10,463 nt of DNA from JBGLNJ01 sp964353405. GTDB taxonomy: Bacteria; Chloroflexota; Anaerolineae; Fen-1058. The position numbers and the translations under genes are program-made. The stretch lies in the NCBI GenBank assembly GCA_964353405.1, contig CAYGWJ010000469.1, positions 1-10,463 on the forward strand, given 5' to 3'. Positions 1 to 5,159 of the stretch are shown in pieces. Each line of letters opens with the position of its first letter. Position 1 is the stretch's first letter. The notes under the pieces are model-generated. The model was given only the letters and a program-made list of their open reading frames with translations, did no database searches and was not told the DNA's origin.

Positions 1-44
1 TCATCTCAATAATTCGCGGGAAACCCCTGCTCTTCCGGTCTACT

Positions 45-93
45 ACCGCCATATATTGGGCGCACTCGCTGATTCTACGCTGTATATGGCGGT
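45..93. repeat. Perfect 11-bp inverted repeat, 27-nt loop
   Basis: ACCGCCATATA (45-55) is exactly complementary in reverse to TATATGGCGGT (83-93). I see no matching flanking duplication, so mobility is not shown. It could be a hairpin, a protein-binding dyad, or the terminal repeats of a very short element. Confidence 0.6.
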
Positions 94-144
94 TCAGGTG
101 ACATGCACAAATGTTTTACCGCGACTTTTTGAGAAGATACAAAA

Positions 145-187
145 GGTTTTCGTATTTCCGCCTCTACAGAGGTGTTATACGGAAACC
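145..187. repeat. Long imperfect hairpin
   Basis: GGTTTTCGTAT (145-155) pairs with ATACGGAAACC (177-187) through 11 pairs, one of them a G-U/T type pair. After a small internal loop, CCTC (161-164) pairs with GAGG (169-172) around a TACA tetraloop. No T-run follows, so it does not look like a standard intrinsic terminator. Its role is unknown. Confidence 0.55.
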
Positions 188-316
188 GTCTGTGGGGCAA
201 AACATAACAGACGATTTTTCACTTGCAAAGGAGTTGGCGACTCAAGTTGCGCCTCACAAAGCCCACGACTGACCGTCCACCTGCGTCCGATTACCGCGAA
301 ATGACGTCCACGAAGA

Positions 317-431
317 GTTGGGTACAACGCGGAATCTCGGTGCCAAAGAGATTCCTCGCGCCTACCCCGAGCGAAGTCGAATGGTCGCTCGGAATGACAA
401 GCTGAAAGGCAAATGACTTTTGCGGCACTGC
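317..431. mobile_element. Palindromic element, copy A (left end missing)
   Basis: This is the first of three copies of one short non-autonomous element. Its right end matches the other copies: a GCTCGGAATGACA core followed by TGACTTTTGCGGCACTGC ending at 431. Its left part (GGTACAACGCGGAATCTC at 321-338) is the reverse complement of part of the right arm of copy B at 1128-1145, so the arms are modular. The left terminal repeat is absent or too decayed to recognise, and I find no duplicate of the right-flanking octamer CAAGAAAC. It ends 14 bp beyond the stop codon of the DUF2442 gene. There is no transposase, so it would have to be moved by one supplied elsewhere. Confidence 0.7.
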
Positions 432-445
432 CAAGAAACAGTACA

Positions 446-766
446 TCAGGCGGGTACTTTTGCGCGCTTCGCTGTTGATGCTACCCTACGTTGTTGAGAC
501 TTTACTACACGCTTGGGGCGACGCGCCGGCGTTCCACACAGCATCCCCACAGCACTGATGTCTTCATCTATATCCGGCCAGTGAGCGCCTTGCCCATTTC
601 CCATAATCTCAAAGTGATTCCGCTGCGCTAAAGTTGCCTCCGAGAGTCGCCACGACCAGGCGAGAGGCACGCTCACGGTTCGGCCATCTGCGAGTTGGGC
701 GATGATGCTCTCATTAGTGACTTTCAGTTCAAGAATACGCGGTTCACTACTCGCCACAATGTTCAT
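446..766 (-). CDS. DUF2442 domain protein
   Basis: A small soluble protein of 106 residues. Residues 9-75 fit the DUF2442 family: an early strand pattern (ILELKVTNESIIAQLADGR), then VPLAWSWRL, and the diagnostic HWPDIDEDIS near residues 62-71. The rest is an Arg/Lys-rich tail (PARRPKRVVKSQQRR) that lengthens it beyond the usual 80 or so residues and could touch nucleic acid. The biochemical function of DUF2442 is not established. It is commonly encoded next to DUF4160, as here, and the pair is often discussed as a toxin-antitoxin-like unit. The start is supported by GGAGG at 773-777, six bases upstream and inside the preceding gene, and the two reading frames overlap by 20 bp, which implies translational coupling. 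Confidence 0.85.
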   Translation of the reverse strand: MNIVASSEPRILELKVTNESIIAQLADGRTVSVPLAWSWRLSEATLAQRNHFEIMGNGQGAHWPDIDEDISAVGMLCGTPARRPKRVVKSQQRRVASTAKRAKVPA

Positions 767-986
767 CCCACGCCTCCAGAAGATGTTCCAGATGTCTCAC
801 GATGATGGTGCGAATACGGTTCAGTTCCGTTGGTGAGAACCCGTCATTCGTTGCCAACACCACAGGCTCAAGCCAATACTTGCACATCATCCGTTCGCGG
901 CGGACATGAACATGCCTTGGCTCATTGCAGTCAAAGCTGTAGAAGAAGAAACGATAGGGGCCAGGAATACGGCGAACGGTTGGCAT
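747..986 (-). CDS. DUF4160 domain protein
   Basis: A 79-residue protein that matches DUF4160 over its whole length. It opens with MPTVRRIPGPYRFFFYS, carries the family hallmark EPRHVHV at about residues 22-28 (usually PPHFH), and ends with the helical segment RTIIVRHLEHLLEAWDEH. The molecular role of the family is unknown, and its usual partner DUF2442 follows with a 20-bp overlap. The ATG at 986 is preceded by GAGG (992-995) with five bases between. That site overlaps the stop codon of the broken RelE-type gene, so this gene now sits directly downstream of the interrupted toxin and probably shares its transcript from the antitoxin promoter. Confidence 0.85.
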   Translation of the reverse strand: MPTVRRIPGPYRFFFYSFDCNEPRHVHVRRERMMCKYWLEPVVLATNDGFSPTELNRIRTIIVRHLEHLLEAWDEHCGE

Positions 987-993
987 GGCGTCC

Positions 994-1245
994 TCATGTT
1001 TGCTCTATCACACGAGCTACGATTGACTTGGACAGGGGACGCAGGTCTTTCTCGACAGTAGCGCAAAACTCGCTTTTGTCATTCCGAGCGAGCGTTTTTT
1101 GCGAGCGAGGAATCTCAGTTCCACAACGAGATTCCGCGTTGTACCCAACGCCGCTTCGCTCGGAATGACAAGTTGAAGGGCGAGTGACTTTTGCGGTACT
1201 GCCTTTTTCGACGGACGGCTTGAAGGAGATGTTATAGGATGTCAT
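994..1245 (-). pseudogene. RelE/ParE-type toxin, interrupted and truncated
   Basis: The frame starts MTSYNISFKPSVEK and ends VEKDLRPLSKSIVARVIEQT. Joined at the repeated VEK, these two pieces read like the N-terminal 31 residues of a RelE/ParE ribonuclease-type toxin (FKPSVEKDLRPLSKSIVARVIEQ). Between them lie 49 residues encoded by palindromic element copy B (1055-1202), and the VEK repeat is the element's 8-bp target duplication seen at protein level. Element plus duplication is 156 bp, so the frame stays open. A second lesion ends the frame after IEQT, so the C-terminal half, with the catalytic residues expected in this family (about 85-90 residues in total), is absent. The start codon overlaps the end of the antitoxin gene by 14 bp, typical of antitoxin-toxin pairs. 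It is almost certainly inactive as a toxin. Confidence 0.85.
1055..1202. mobile_element. Palindromic element, copy B, inside toxin gene
   Basis: A 148-bp full-length copy. The left end is ACAGTAGCGCAAAACTCGC and the right end is TGACTTTTGCGGTACTGC, imperfect inverted terminal repeats. Inside each end is an inverted GTCATTCCGAGCG / CGCTCGGAATGAC pair. It is flanked by CTTTCTCG (1047-1054) and CTTTTTCG (1203-1210), an 8-bp target duplication with one mismatch. It encodes no transposase. Its left 60 or so bases are nearly identical to copy C at 6586. Removing the element and one duplicate restores a sensible RelE N-terminus, which independently confirms the boundaries. Confidence 0.88.
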
Positions 1246-1423
1246 CTTTCTTGAGCCGTCGTTTCATGTCTTCGAGGCTAATAGGTTTTTCTTCACGACG
1301 CTCCGCCACGACCGCCAAGTCATGCAGGTCTTCCATCAATTGTTGATAACGCTTGAGAGGAAGGATGAAGGCTGTTTTCTTGCCTTGGGTGTCTGTCGCG
1401 TATTGTTCTTGCGCAGCACTCAT
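1232..1423 (-). CDS. Phd/YefM-type antitoxin (toxin partner broken)
   Basis: A 63-residue protein of the type II antitoxin kind. A short N-terminal part leads into KKTAFILPLKRYQQLMEDLHDL (residues 15-36), the strand-then-helix block of Phd/YefM-like antitoxins. A charged helical toxin-binding tail follows (AERREEKPISLEDMKRRLKKDD). Such proteins bind their own promoter and neutralise the RelE-type toxin encoded just downstream. Here that toxin overlaps by 14 bp but is interrupted, so the antitoxin survives as an orphan. The start is well supported: GGAGG lies at 1430-1434, six bases before the ATG. It may still repress its own promoter and hence the downstream DUF4160/DUF2442 genes; that is inference. 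Confidence 0.8.
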   Translation of the reverse strand: MSAAQEQYATDTQGKKTAFILPLKRYQQLMEDLHDLAVVAERREEKPISLEDMKRRLKKDDIL

Positions 1424-1429
1424 TTCACA

Positions 1430-1452
1430 CCTCCGTCCTTCTCATTATAGCA
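1430..1452 (-). promoter_or_regulatory. Extended -10 promoter of antitoxin operon
   Basis: On the minus strand a perfect TATAAT (complement of 1444-1449) is preceded by TGC (1450-1452), an extended -10. No good -35 is visible at 17-bp spacing. The predicted transcript starts near 1437, leaving a leader of about 14 nt that contains the GGAGG ribosome-binding site (1430-1434). The -10 lies in a weak dyad (TCAT...ATGA, 1442-1455) where an antitoxin could bind. Confidence 0.65.
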
Positions 1453-1471
1453 TGATGTGTGGATAGGGCCG

Positions 1472-2776
1472 TTAACGCTTCACCGTTCGCACGGCGTCCC
1501 GCATAACCGTCAGCGTTTGGTCAATCTCGGCATCGCCGTGCGAGTAGCACAGAAACCATGGCTCGCGCGGGTCATAGTCGGGCATCACGCCGCGTTCCAT
1601 GGCGGCTTCCATCAGCCGCAGGTAATAGTCATGATCGCTCTTGGCCCAATCCCGTTGGCTTGTCACCTTGTCCACGCCGACAGCAAATGAGAACATCGCC
1701 GGGTAGCCATTGATGCAAGCGGGGATGCCGGCATCGTCAAAGATTTGCTTGAGGCCGTCCATCAGCCGGCGACCGCGCTTGGCAATGGTCTCCAAGATGG
1801 GTTGTTTCTGGATGAGATCGAGCGTTGCGGCGGCGGCCGCCACGCCGCACTTGTTGTTGTTGAAGGTGCCGCCTTGCGCCACTCCTTTGCCAATGATCTC
1901 CATGATCTCACGTCTTCCGCCAAAAGCCGCAATGGGATAACCATTGCCTAGAGCTTTGGCATAGGTGGCCAGGTCAGGGAGGATGCCCAACAATTCCTGA
2001 GCGCCTCCGCGCGCCACCCGGAAGCCGGTCTTGACCTCGTCGAGGATAAAGACAATGCCATATTCATTACACTTGGCGCGGATGAATTCCAGAAAGCCTG
2101 GCGCCAGCTCGATGGCAGCACAGTTGCCCATGACGGGTTCGACGATGATGGCAGCCACCTCGTGGCCGACCCGACGCAACGTCTTGTCCAAAACCTCAAA
2201 ATCGCTGACGGGCAGGGTGATGATCAAGTCATGGAGGCTTTTGGGAATCCCGGAACTGGACGGAATCGGGATCGGGTCATGTCGGTTGCCGTAAGCTGCC
2301 ACAGGAGCATAGGTCGAGAACAGCAAGTAATCGTGAAAGCCATGATACATCCCTTCGAACTTGACAATTTTTTCCCGGCCAGTATAGGCCCGCGCCACTC
2401 GCAGCGCGTGCATGGTGGCCTCTGTGCCCGAGCAAGCCAGACGAACCATTTCCACTCCAGGGCACATGGCGACGATCTTTTCGGCCACGCTGATCTCTAG
2501 CTCACTGGTCATGGCAAAGAGGACACCCTTTTGGATTTCTTCTTGTACCCTGGCGTCTATCTCATCGTAAGCGTGGCCCAGAATGATGGGGCCAAATGCC
2601 ATCCGGTAGTCAAGATACCGGTTGCCATCCACATCCCACAAGTATGCGCCTTTGGCCTTTTGCACGTAGGGAGTCATGTCCTCTCCCCAGTAGCGAAAGT
2701 TCGAGTTCACGCCCAGAGGCATCAGGTTAGCAGCTTTGCGCTGCAAGGCACTGCTCTTTTCATGTTTGATGTTCAT
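1472..2776 (-). CDS. Class III aminotransferase, GSA-aminomutase-like
   Basis: A PLP-dependent fold-type I enzyme of 434 residues, the usual length for the glutamate-1-semialdehyde aminomutase-like branch. Visible landmarks are LGVNSNFRYW near the N-terminus, DVDGNRYLDY (48-57), the cofactor phosphate loop SGTEATM (116-122), YHG (144-146), VEPVMGN (212-218), DEVKTGFRVARGG (246-258, Asp246 expected to pair with the pyridine nitrogen) and the Schiff-base lysine Lys274 in TYAKALGNG. It is probably not the haem-pathway HemL: the segment normally like GTLSGNP reads GGTFNNNKCG (302-311), as in amino-acid transaminases of this branch. It would move an amino group between an amine or amino acid and a keto acid; the substrate is not readable. 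It lies 79 nt downstream of the PatA-like gene with only a weak GAGAG ribosome-binding site, so it is likely the third gene of that operon. Confidence 0.85.
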   Translation of the reverse strand: MNIKHEKSSALQRKAANLMPLGVNSNFRYWGEDMTPYVQKAKGAYLWDVDGNRYLDYRMAFGPIILGHAYDEIDARVQEEIQKGVLFAMTSELEISVAEKIVAMCPGVEMVRLACSGTEATMHALRVARAYTGREKIVKFEGMYHGFHDYLLFSTYAPVAAYGNRHDPIPIPSSSGIPKSLHDLIITLPVSDFEVLDKTLRRVGHEVAAIIVEPVMGNCAAIELAPGFLEFIRAKCNEYGIVFILDEVKTGFRVARGGAQELLGILPDLATYAKALGNGYPIAAFGGRREIMEIIGKGVAQGGTFNNNKCGVAAAAATLDLIQKQPILETIAKRGRRLMDGLKQIFDDAGIPACINGYPAMFSFAVGVDKVTSQRDWAKSDHDYYLRLMEAAMERGVMPDYDPREPWFLCYSHGDAEIDQTLTVMRDAVRTVKR

Positions 2777-2855
2777 GTATTCTCTCTATGGGAATGGCCT
2801 GCCACACTGGTTTACGGCGTCGTCGCCGAATTGTCCTTGTGGAACAGGTCAAGCT

Positions 2856-4214
2856 TCAAGACGCCTGGCTAATGTCCGCCAGCGTGTCCGACAACCGGTT
2901 GAGCACCTCGTCAATCAGCTCGTAGGAGATGATCAACGGCGGCTCGATGCGGATGGTGTGGGCGCTGGTGAGGGTTCCGGCCACGAGCACGCCGCGCCTG
3001 AAAAGTCCAGCAGCCACCTTGTAGCCTACCTCGGCATCTCGAAAGTGCATACCGATCAACAGCCCGCGTCCCGTAATGCTTTCATAGATTTGCGGGTATT
3101 GAGCCGCCAGCGCCTTTAACTTGGGGATGATATAGTCGCCCTTGGCAGCAGCCTGTTCCCACAGCCGTTCTCGAAGTGTGACGTTGATCGCCGCAATGGC
3201 GGCGCTGCACGCCAACGCTCCACCGCCCGTCGTGGTGGTGTGAATGAACGGGTTGGGATGCATCATCACTTGCCAGATTTCTTCGGTCGAGCAAAAGGCG
3301 CACACCGGCATCACACCGCCGCCGAGCGACTTGGCAACGGCGATAATGTCCGGCTCGACATTCCAGTGATCCACGCCCCATAGCTTGCCCGTGCGTCCCA
3401 GGCCGGTCTGCACCTCATCCGCGATGAGCAGGCAGTCGTAACGCTTGGTCATCTCGCGCAGACGTGGCCAAAAATCGTCGGGCGGCACGATCGCGCCAGC
3501 CTCACCCTGGATCGGCTCCATCAGCACCGCGGCGACGTCGACGCCGACCCGTTGGCAGGTTTCCAGTTGCCGCTCGACGGCATCGGCATCTCCAAAGGGA
3601 ACGTGATAGACCGGCCCGCCGTACAGGACGCCCACCGGTCGCCGGTAGTCGGCTTTGCCTAACATGCTGAGCGAGCCCATTGTCTTGCCGTGAAAGCCAT
3701 TGAGCGCCGCAATGAAACCGCTCTTGCGGGTGTACAGCTTGGCCAGCTTGATCGCGCCTTCAACCGCTTCAGTGCCATCGGCGGCGAAGAAACTGTACTT
3801 GATGTCGCCGGGGGTGATGAGCGCCATCAGGCGAGCCAGCACACCCCTCAAAGGGTCAACAAGCTCTTGAGTGGGCATGGGAGTGCGGCTCAGTTGGGCG
3901 CGCACGTTGTCCACCACTTCTGGATGCGACCAGCCCAAGTCCAACAGCCCATAGCCGCCCAGGCAATCAATAAACTCGCGGCCCAGCACGTCCCGAAAGA
4001 TCGCGCCTGAGCCGGTCCATTCCGTCGCGGCCCAGTCCCCAGCTTCGGTCACCGATTTGCGATACTCTAGCCAACCCCGGTTATAATGTTCCGCAAAGTT
4101 GGTCTTGGATTCCTCGATGATTCTCTTGCCGTCTTCTTCTGATACTACTGGCTTGTGGATAATGTCAATCCACCGTTGCGAATAGGTCAGGGCCTCTTGG
4201 AACGATTGGGACAT
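2856..4214 (-). CDS. patA: Putrescine aminotransferase-like (PatA/YgjG)
   Basis: A 452-residue PLP-dependent class III aminotransferase very like E. coli YgjG/PatA, which transfers the terminal amine of putrescine to 2-oxoglutarate to give 4-aminobutanal and glutamate. Shared landmarks from memory of PatA are GWLEYRKSVTEAGD (47-60), EFIDCLGGYG (80-89), QELVDPLR (116-123), KYSFFAADGTEAVE (139-152), HGKTMGSLS (175-183), EPIQGEAG (233-240), DEVQTGLGRTGK (266-277), the Schiff-base lysine Lys295 in AKSLGGGVMP, HTTTTGG (325-331) and the C-terminal RIEPPL (422-427). The start at 4214 has GGAGG (4221-4225) six bases upstream. It follows the Lrp-type regulator by 39 nt and clearly shares its transcript. 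The family also accepts cadaverine and other diamines or omega-amino acids, so putrescine is the likeliest substrate, not a certain one. Confidence 0.9.
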   Translation of the reverse strand: MSQSFQEALTYSQRWIDIIHKPVVSEEDGKRIIEESKTNFAEHYNRGWLEYRKSVTEAGDWAATEWTGSGAIFRDVLGREFIDCLGGYGLLDLGWSHPEVVDNVRAQLSRTPMPTQELVDPLRGVLARLMALITPGDIKYSFFAADGTEAVEGAIKLAKLYTRKSGFIAALNGFHGKTMGSLSMLGKADYRRPVGVLYGGPVYHVPFGDADAVERQLETCQRVGVDVAAVLMEPIQGEAGAIVPPDDFWPRLREMTKRYDCLLIADEVQTGLGRTGKLWGVDHWNVEPDIIAVAKSLGGGVMPVCAFCSTEEIWQVMMHPNPFIHTTTTGGGALACSAAIAAINVTLRERLWEQAAAKGDYIIPKLKALAAQYPQIYESITGRGLLIGMHFRDAEVGYKVAAGLFRRGVLVAGTLTSAHTIRIEPPLIISYELIDEVLNRLSDTLADISQAS

Positions 4215-4253
4215 TGAGCACCTCCAAATGTGATTGAGAGAATCGCGGCGTGG

Positions 4254-4748
4254 CTAGGTCTCCCGCTTCGAGTCATCAGCGCACTGACTGTGCGGAATGG
4301 ACCACTGGTACACATCTTTTAGAACCACAGGCAATAGCACGGTGGTCGTTTTCCTGACCCCGGGCACCTGGGCGATCACTTGCGTCACGAAATCGTACAG
4401 TTCGTCGTTATTCCGCGCCACGATCTGGATGCTCACATCGGTCTCGCCCGTGGAGCACGCCACGTAGCTCACCGTTTCAAATTCCATCAATGTGCGAGCT
4501 GCATCCATGATGCGCCCTGGCTCGACCTCGATGAACACGTCAGCCGTGACCGGGAATCCGACTGCCTTGGGGGAGACGACCGCGCTGACTCGGATGACGC
4601 CTTGCTTTACCATGCGGTCAATACGATAGCGGACGGAACGCTCGGAAACATGGCCGATTCTACGGGCAATCTCCGTGCAAGACATCCGTCCGTCTTGGAT
4701 CAGCAAATCCACAATGGCCCGATCAAGGGAATCGGCCTTGTGACTCAT
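4254..4748 (-). CDS. Lrp/AsnC family transcriptional regulator
   Basis: A 164-residue DNA-binding protein of normal family length. Residues 6-50 form the winged helix-turn-helix (DRAIVDLLIQDGRMSCTEIARRIG, then SERSVRYRIDRMVKQGVI). Residues 67-145 form the RAM effector and oligomerisation domain, with the typical VACSTGETDVSIQIVARNNDELYDFV stretch (97-121) and a late PGVRKTTTVLLP strand. Proteins of this family sense amino acids or related small molecules and often control adjacent amino-acid metabolism genes. As first gene of an operon with two aminotransferases, it is probably their local regulator, and it may regulate itself and the divergent amidohydrolase. The ATG at 4748 is preceded by GAGG (4759-4762), ten bases upstream. 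The C-terminus has a short polar tail after about residue 150. Confidence 0.92.
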   Translation of the reverse strand: MSHKADSLDRAIVDLLIQDGRMSCTEIARRIGHVSERSVRYRIDRMVKQGVIRVSAVVSPKAVGFPVTADVFIEVEPGRIMDAARTLMEFETVSYVACSTGETDVSIQIVARNNDELYDFVTQVIAQVPGVRKTTTVLLPVVLKDVYQWSIPHSQCADDSKRET

Positions 4749-4780
4749 AGGCGCGCAACCTCACGCTAATTCAGACAAAA

Positions 4781-4809
4781 AGTGTAACATATTTTTCCGA
4801 ACAAGTCAA
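4781..4809 (-). promoter_or_regulatory. Sigma-70 promoter of the Lrp-aminotransferase operon
   Basis: On the minus strand TTGACT (complement of 4804-4809) is followed after exactly 17 bases by TACACT (complement of 4781-4786). Both hexamers match consensus in five and four positions respectively. Transcription would begin near 4774, giving a leader of about 26 nt before the Lrp start at 4748. The AT-rich flank contains the similar strings TGTAACAT and TGTAAAAATGTT (4783-4825), possible sites for self-binding by the Lrp-type protein; that is a guess. Confidence 0.75.
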
Positions 4810-4870
4810 CAAGATGTAAAAATGTTGCCGATTCGGAAGATAGAGCGCTTGCTGATTAAGTGCGAGGCTC

Positions 4871-4964
4871 CTGGTGATTACCCACAAGTAGGTAGAGTCC
4901 TCAACTTGTTGAGGCAGAGGCCCGAACAAGTTCGGGAGTCCGATAAGATGTGGGTAATCACCAA
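4871..4964. mobile_element. 94-bp T-shaped palindromic element with target duplication
   Basis: Perfect 15-bp inverted repeats, TGGTGATTACCCACA (4872-4886) and TGTGGGTAATCACCA (4949-4963), enclose two smaller perfect hairpins: CCTCAA-CTTG-TTGAGG (4899-4914) and CCCGAA-CAAG-TTCGGG (4921-4936). The element is flanked by a direct 7-bp repeat GAGGCTC (4864-4870 and 4965-4971), which looks like a target-site duplication and argues for insertion as a mobile unit. There is no coding capacity. Folded, it gives a T or cruciform shape with two arms whose loops are complementary (CTTG and CAAG). It lies between the divergent Lrp and amidohydrolase promoters. Confidence 0.7.
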
Positions 4965-4974
4965 GAGGCTCACC

Positions 4975-5008
4975 ATGACAAATTACCGACTTGGAGTATA
5001 CTCGGTCG
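4975..5008 (+). promoter_or_regulatory. Candidate promoter and operator for the M20 gene
   Basis: ATGACA (4975-4980) and TATACT (4997-5002) are separated by 16 bases, each one base from the sigma-70 consensus. The -10 lies inside a perfect palindrome GAGTATACTC (4994-5003), and ACCGA (4985-4989) with TCGGT (5002-5006) forms a second dyad, so a repressor could block it. It is the only good promoter seen before the gene, and its transcript would include the palindromic element at 5029-5105 in a leader of about 150 nt. Confidence 0.5.
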
Positions 5009-5028
5009 TGGACACTGCTTCGGTAAAA

Positions 5029-5105
5029 GCCTGTCTGAAAAGTAGCATAGCCCCTCGTGGGCGAACGGGCACAAGGCCCTATACTACGGGCTTTTCAGAC
5101 AGCTT
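5029..5105. repeat. Palindromic element with 12-bp inverted ends
   Basis: CTGTCTGAAAAG (5031-5042) is perfectly inverted at CTTTTCAGACAG (5091-5102), and further imperfect pairing continues inward (AGTAGCATAGCCCCT against AGGCCCTATACTAC). The inner sequence resembles the GGGCGAAC-type short repeats common in environmental genomes. A duplicated TAA just outside both ends (5024-5026 and 5106-5108) is too short to prove insertion. It lies in the leader of the M20 gene, 54 bp before its start, and could form a strong RNA hairpin there. Confidence 0.6.
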
Positions 5106-5159
5106 CTAAGAGAACTTGCCGGCTGTGCAACATCCTCAACGATCAGAAGGAGAAGGAAA

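Larger units (their letters stand above)
1..316. other. Non-coding region with inverted repeats
   Basis: I recognise no gene here. The open frames in this stretch encode peptides without recognisable family features and run into the neighbouring repeat. The stretch holds two inverted repeats (listed separately at 45-93 and 145-187). It is probably intergenic or the remains of old mobile DNA. At 291-304 a short stretch (ATTACCGCGAAATG) weakly resembles the terminal repeat of the palindromic element whose right part follows at 317-431. Confidence 0.5.

Noticed and set aside
56..405. Small plus-strand open frames of 82 and 60 codons
   Set aside because: No recognisable domain. They run through the inverted repeats or into palindromic element copy A, and neither has a convincing ribosome-binding site.
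1472..2776. Calling the second aminotransferase hemL
   Set aside because: The segment corresponding to the HemL GTLSGNP motif differs (GGTFNNN), and the gene neighbourhood is amine metabolism, so the specific name is not justified.
4797..4931. The 10-bp string CCGAACAAGT present at both 4797-4806 and 4922-4931
   Set aside because: One copy overlaps the operon promoter and the other is a hairpin arm. With no further shared flanks, a chance match is as likely as a shared binding site.
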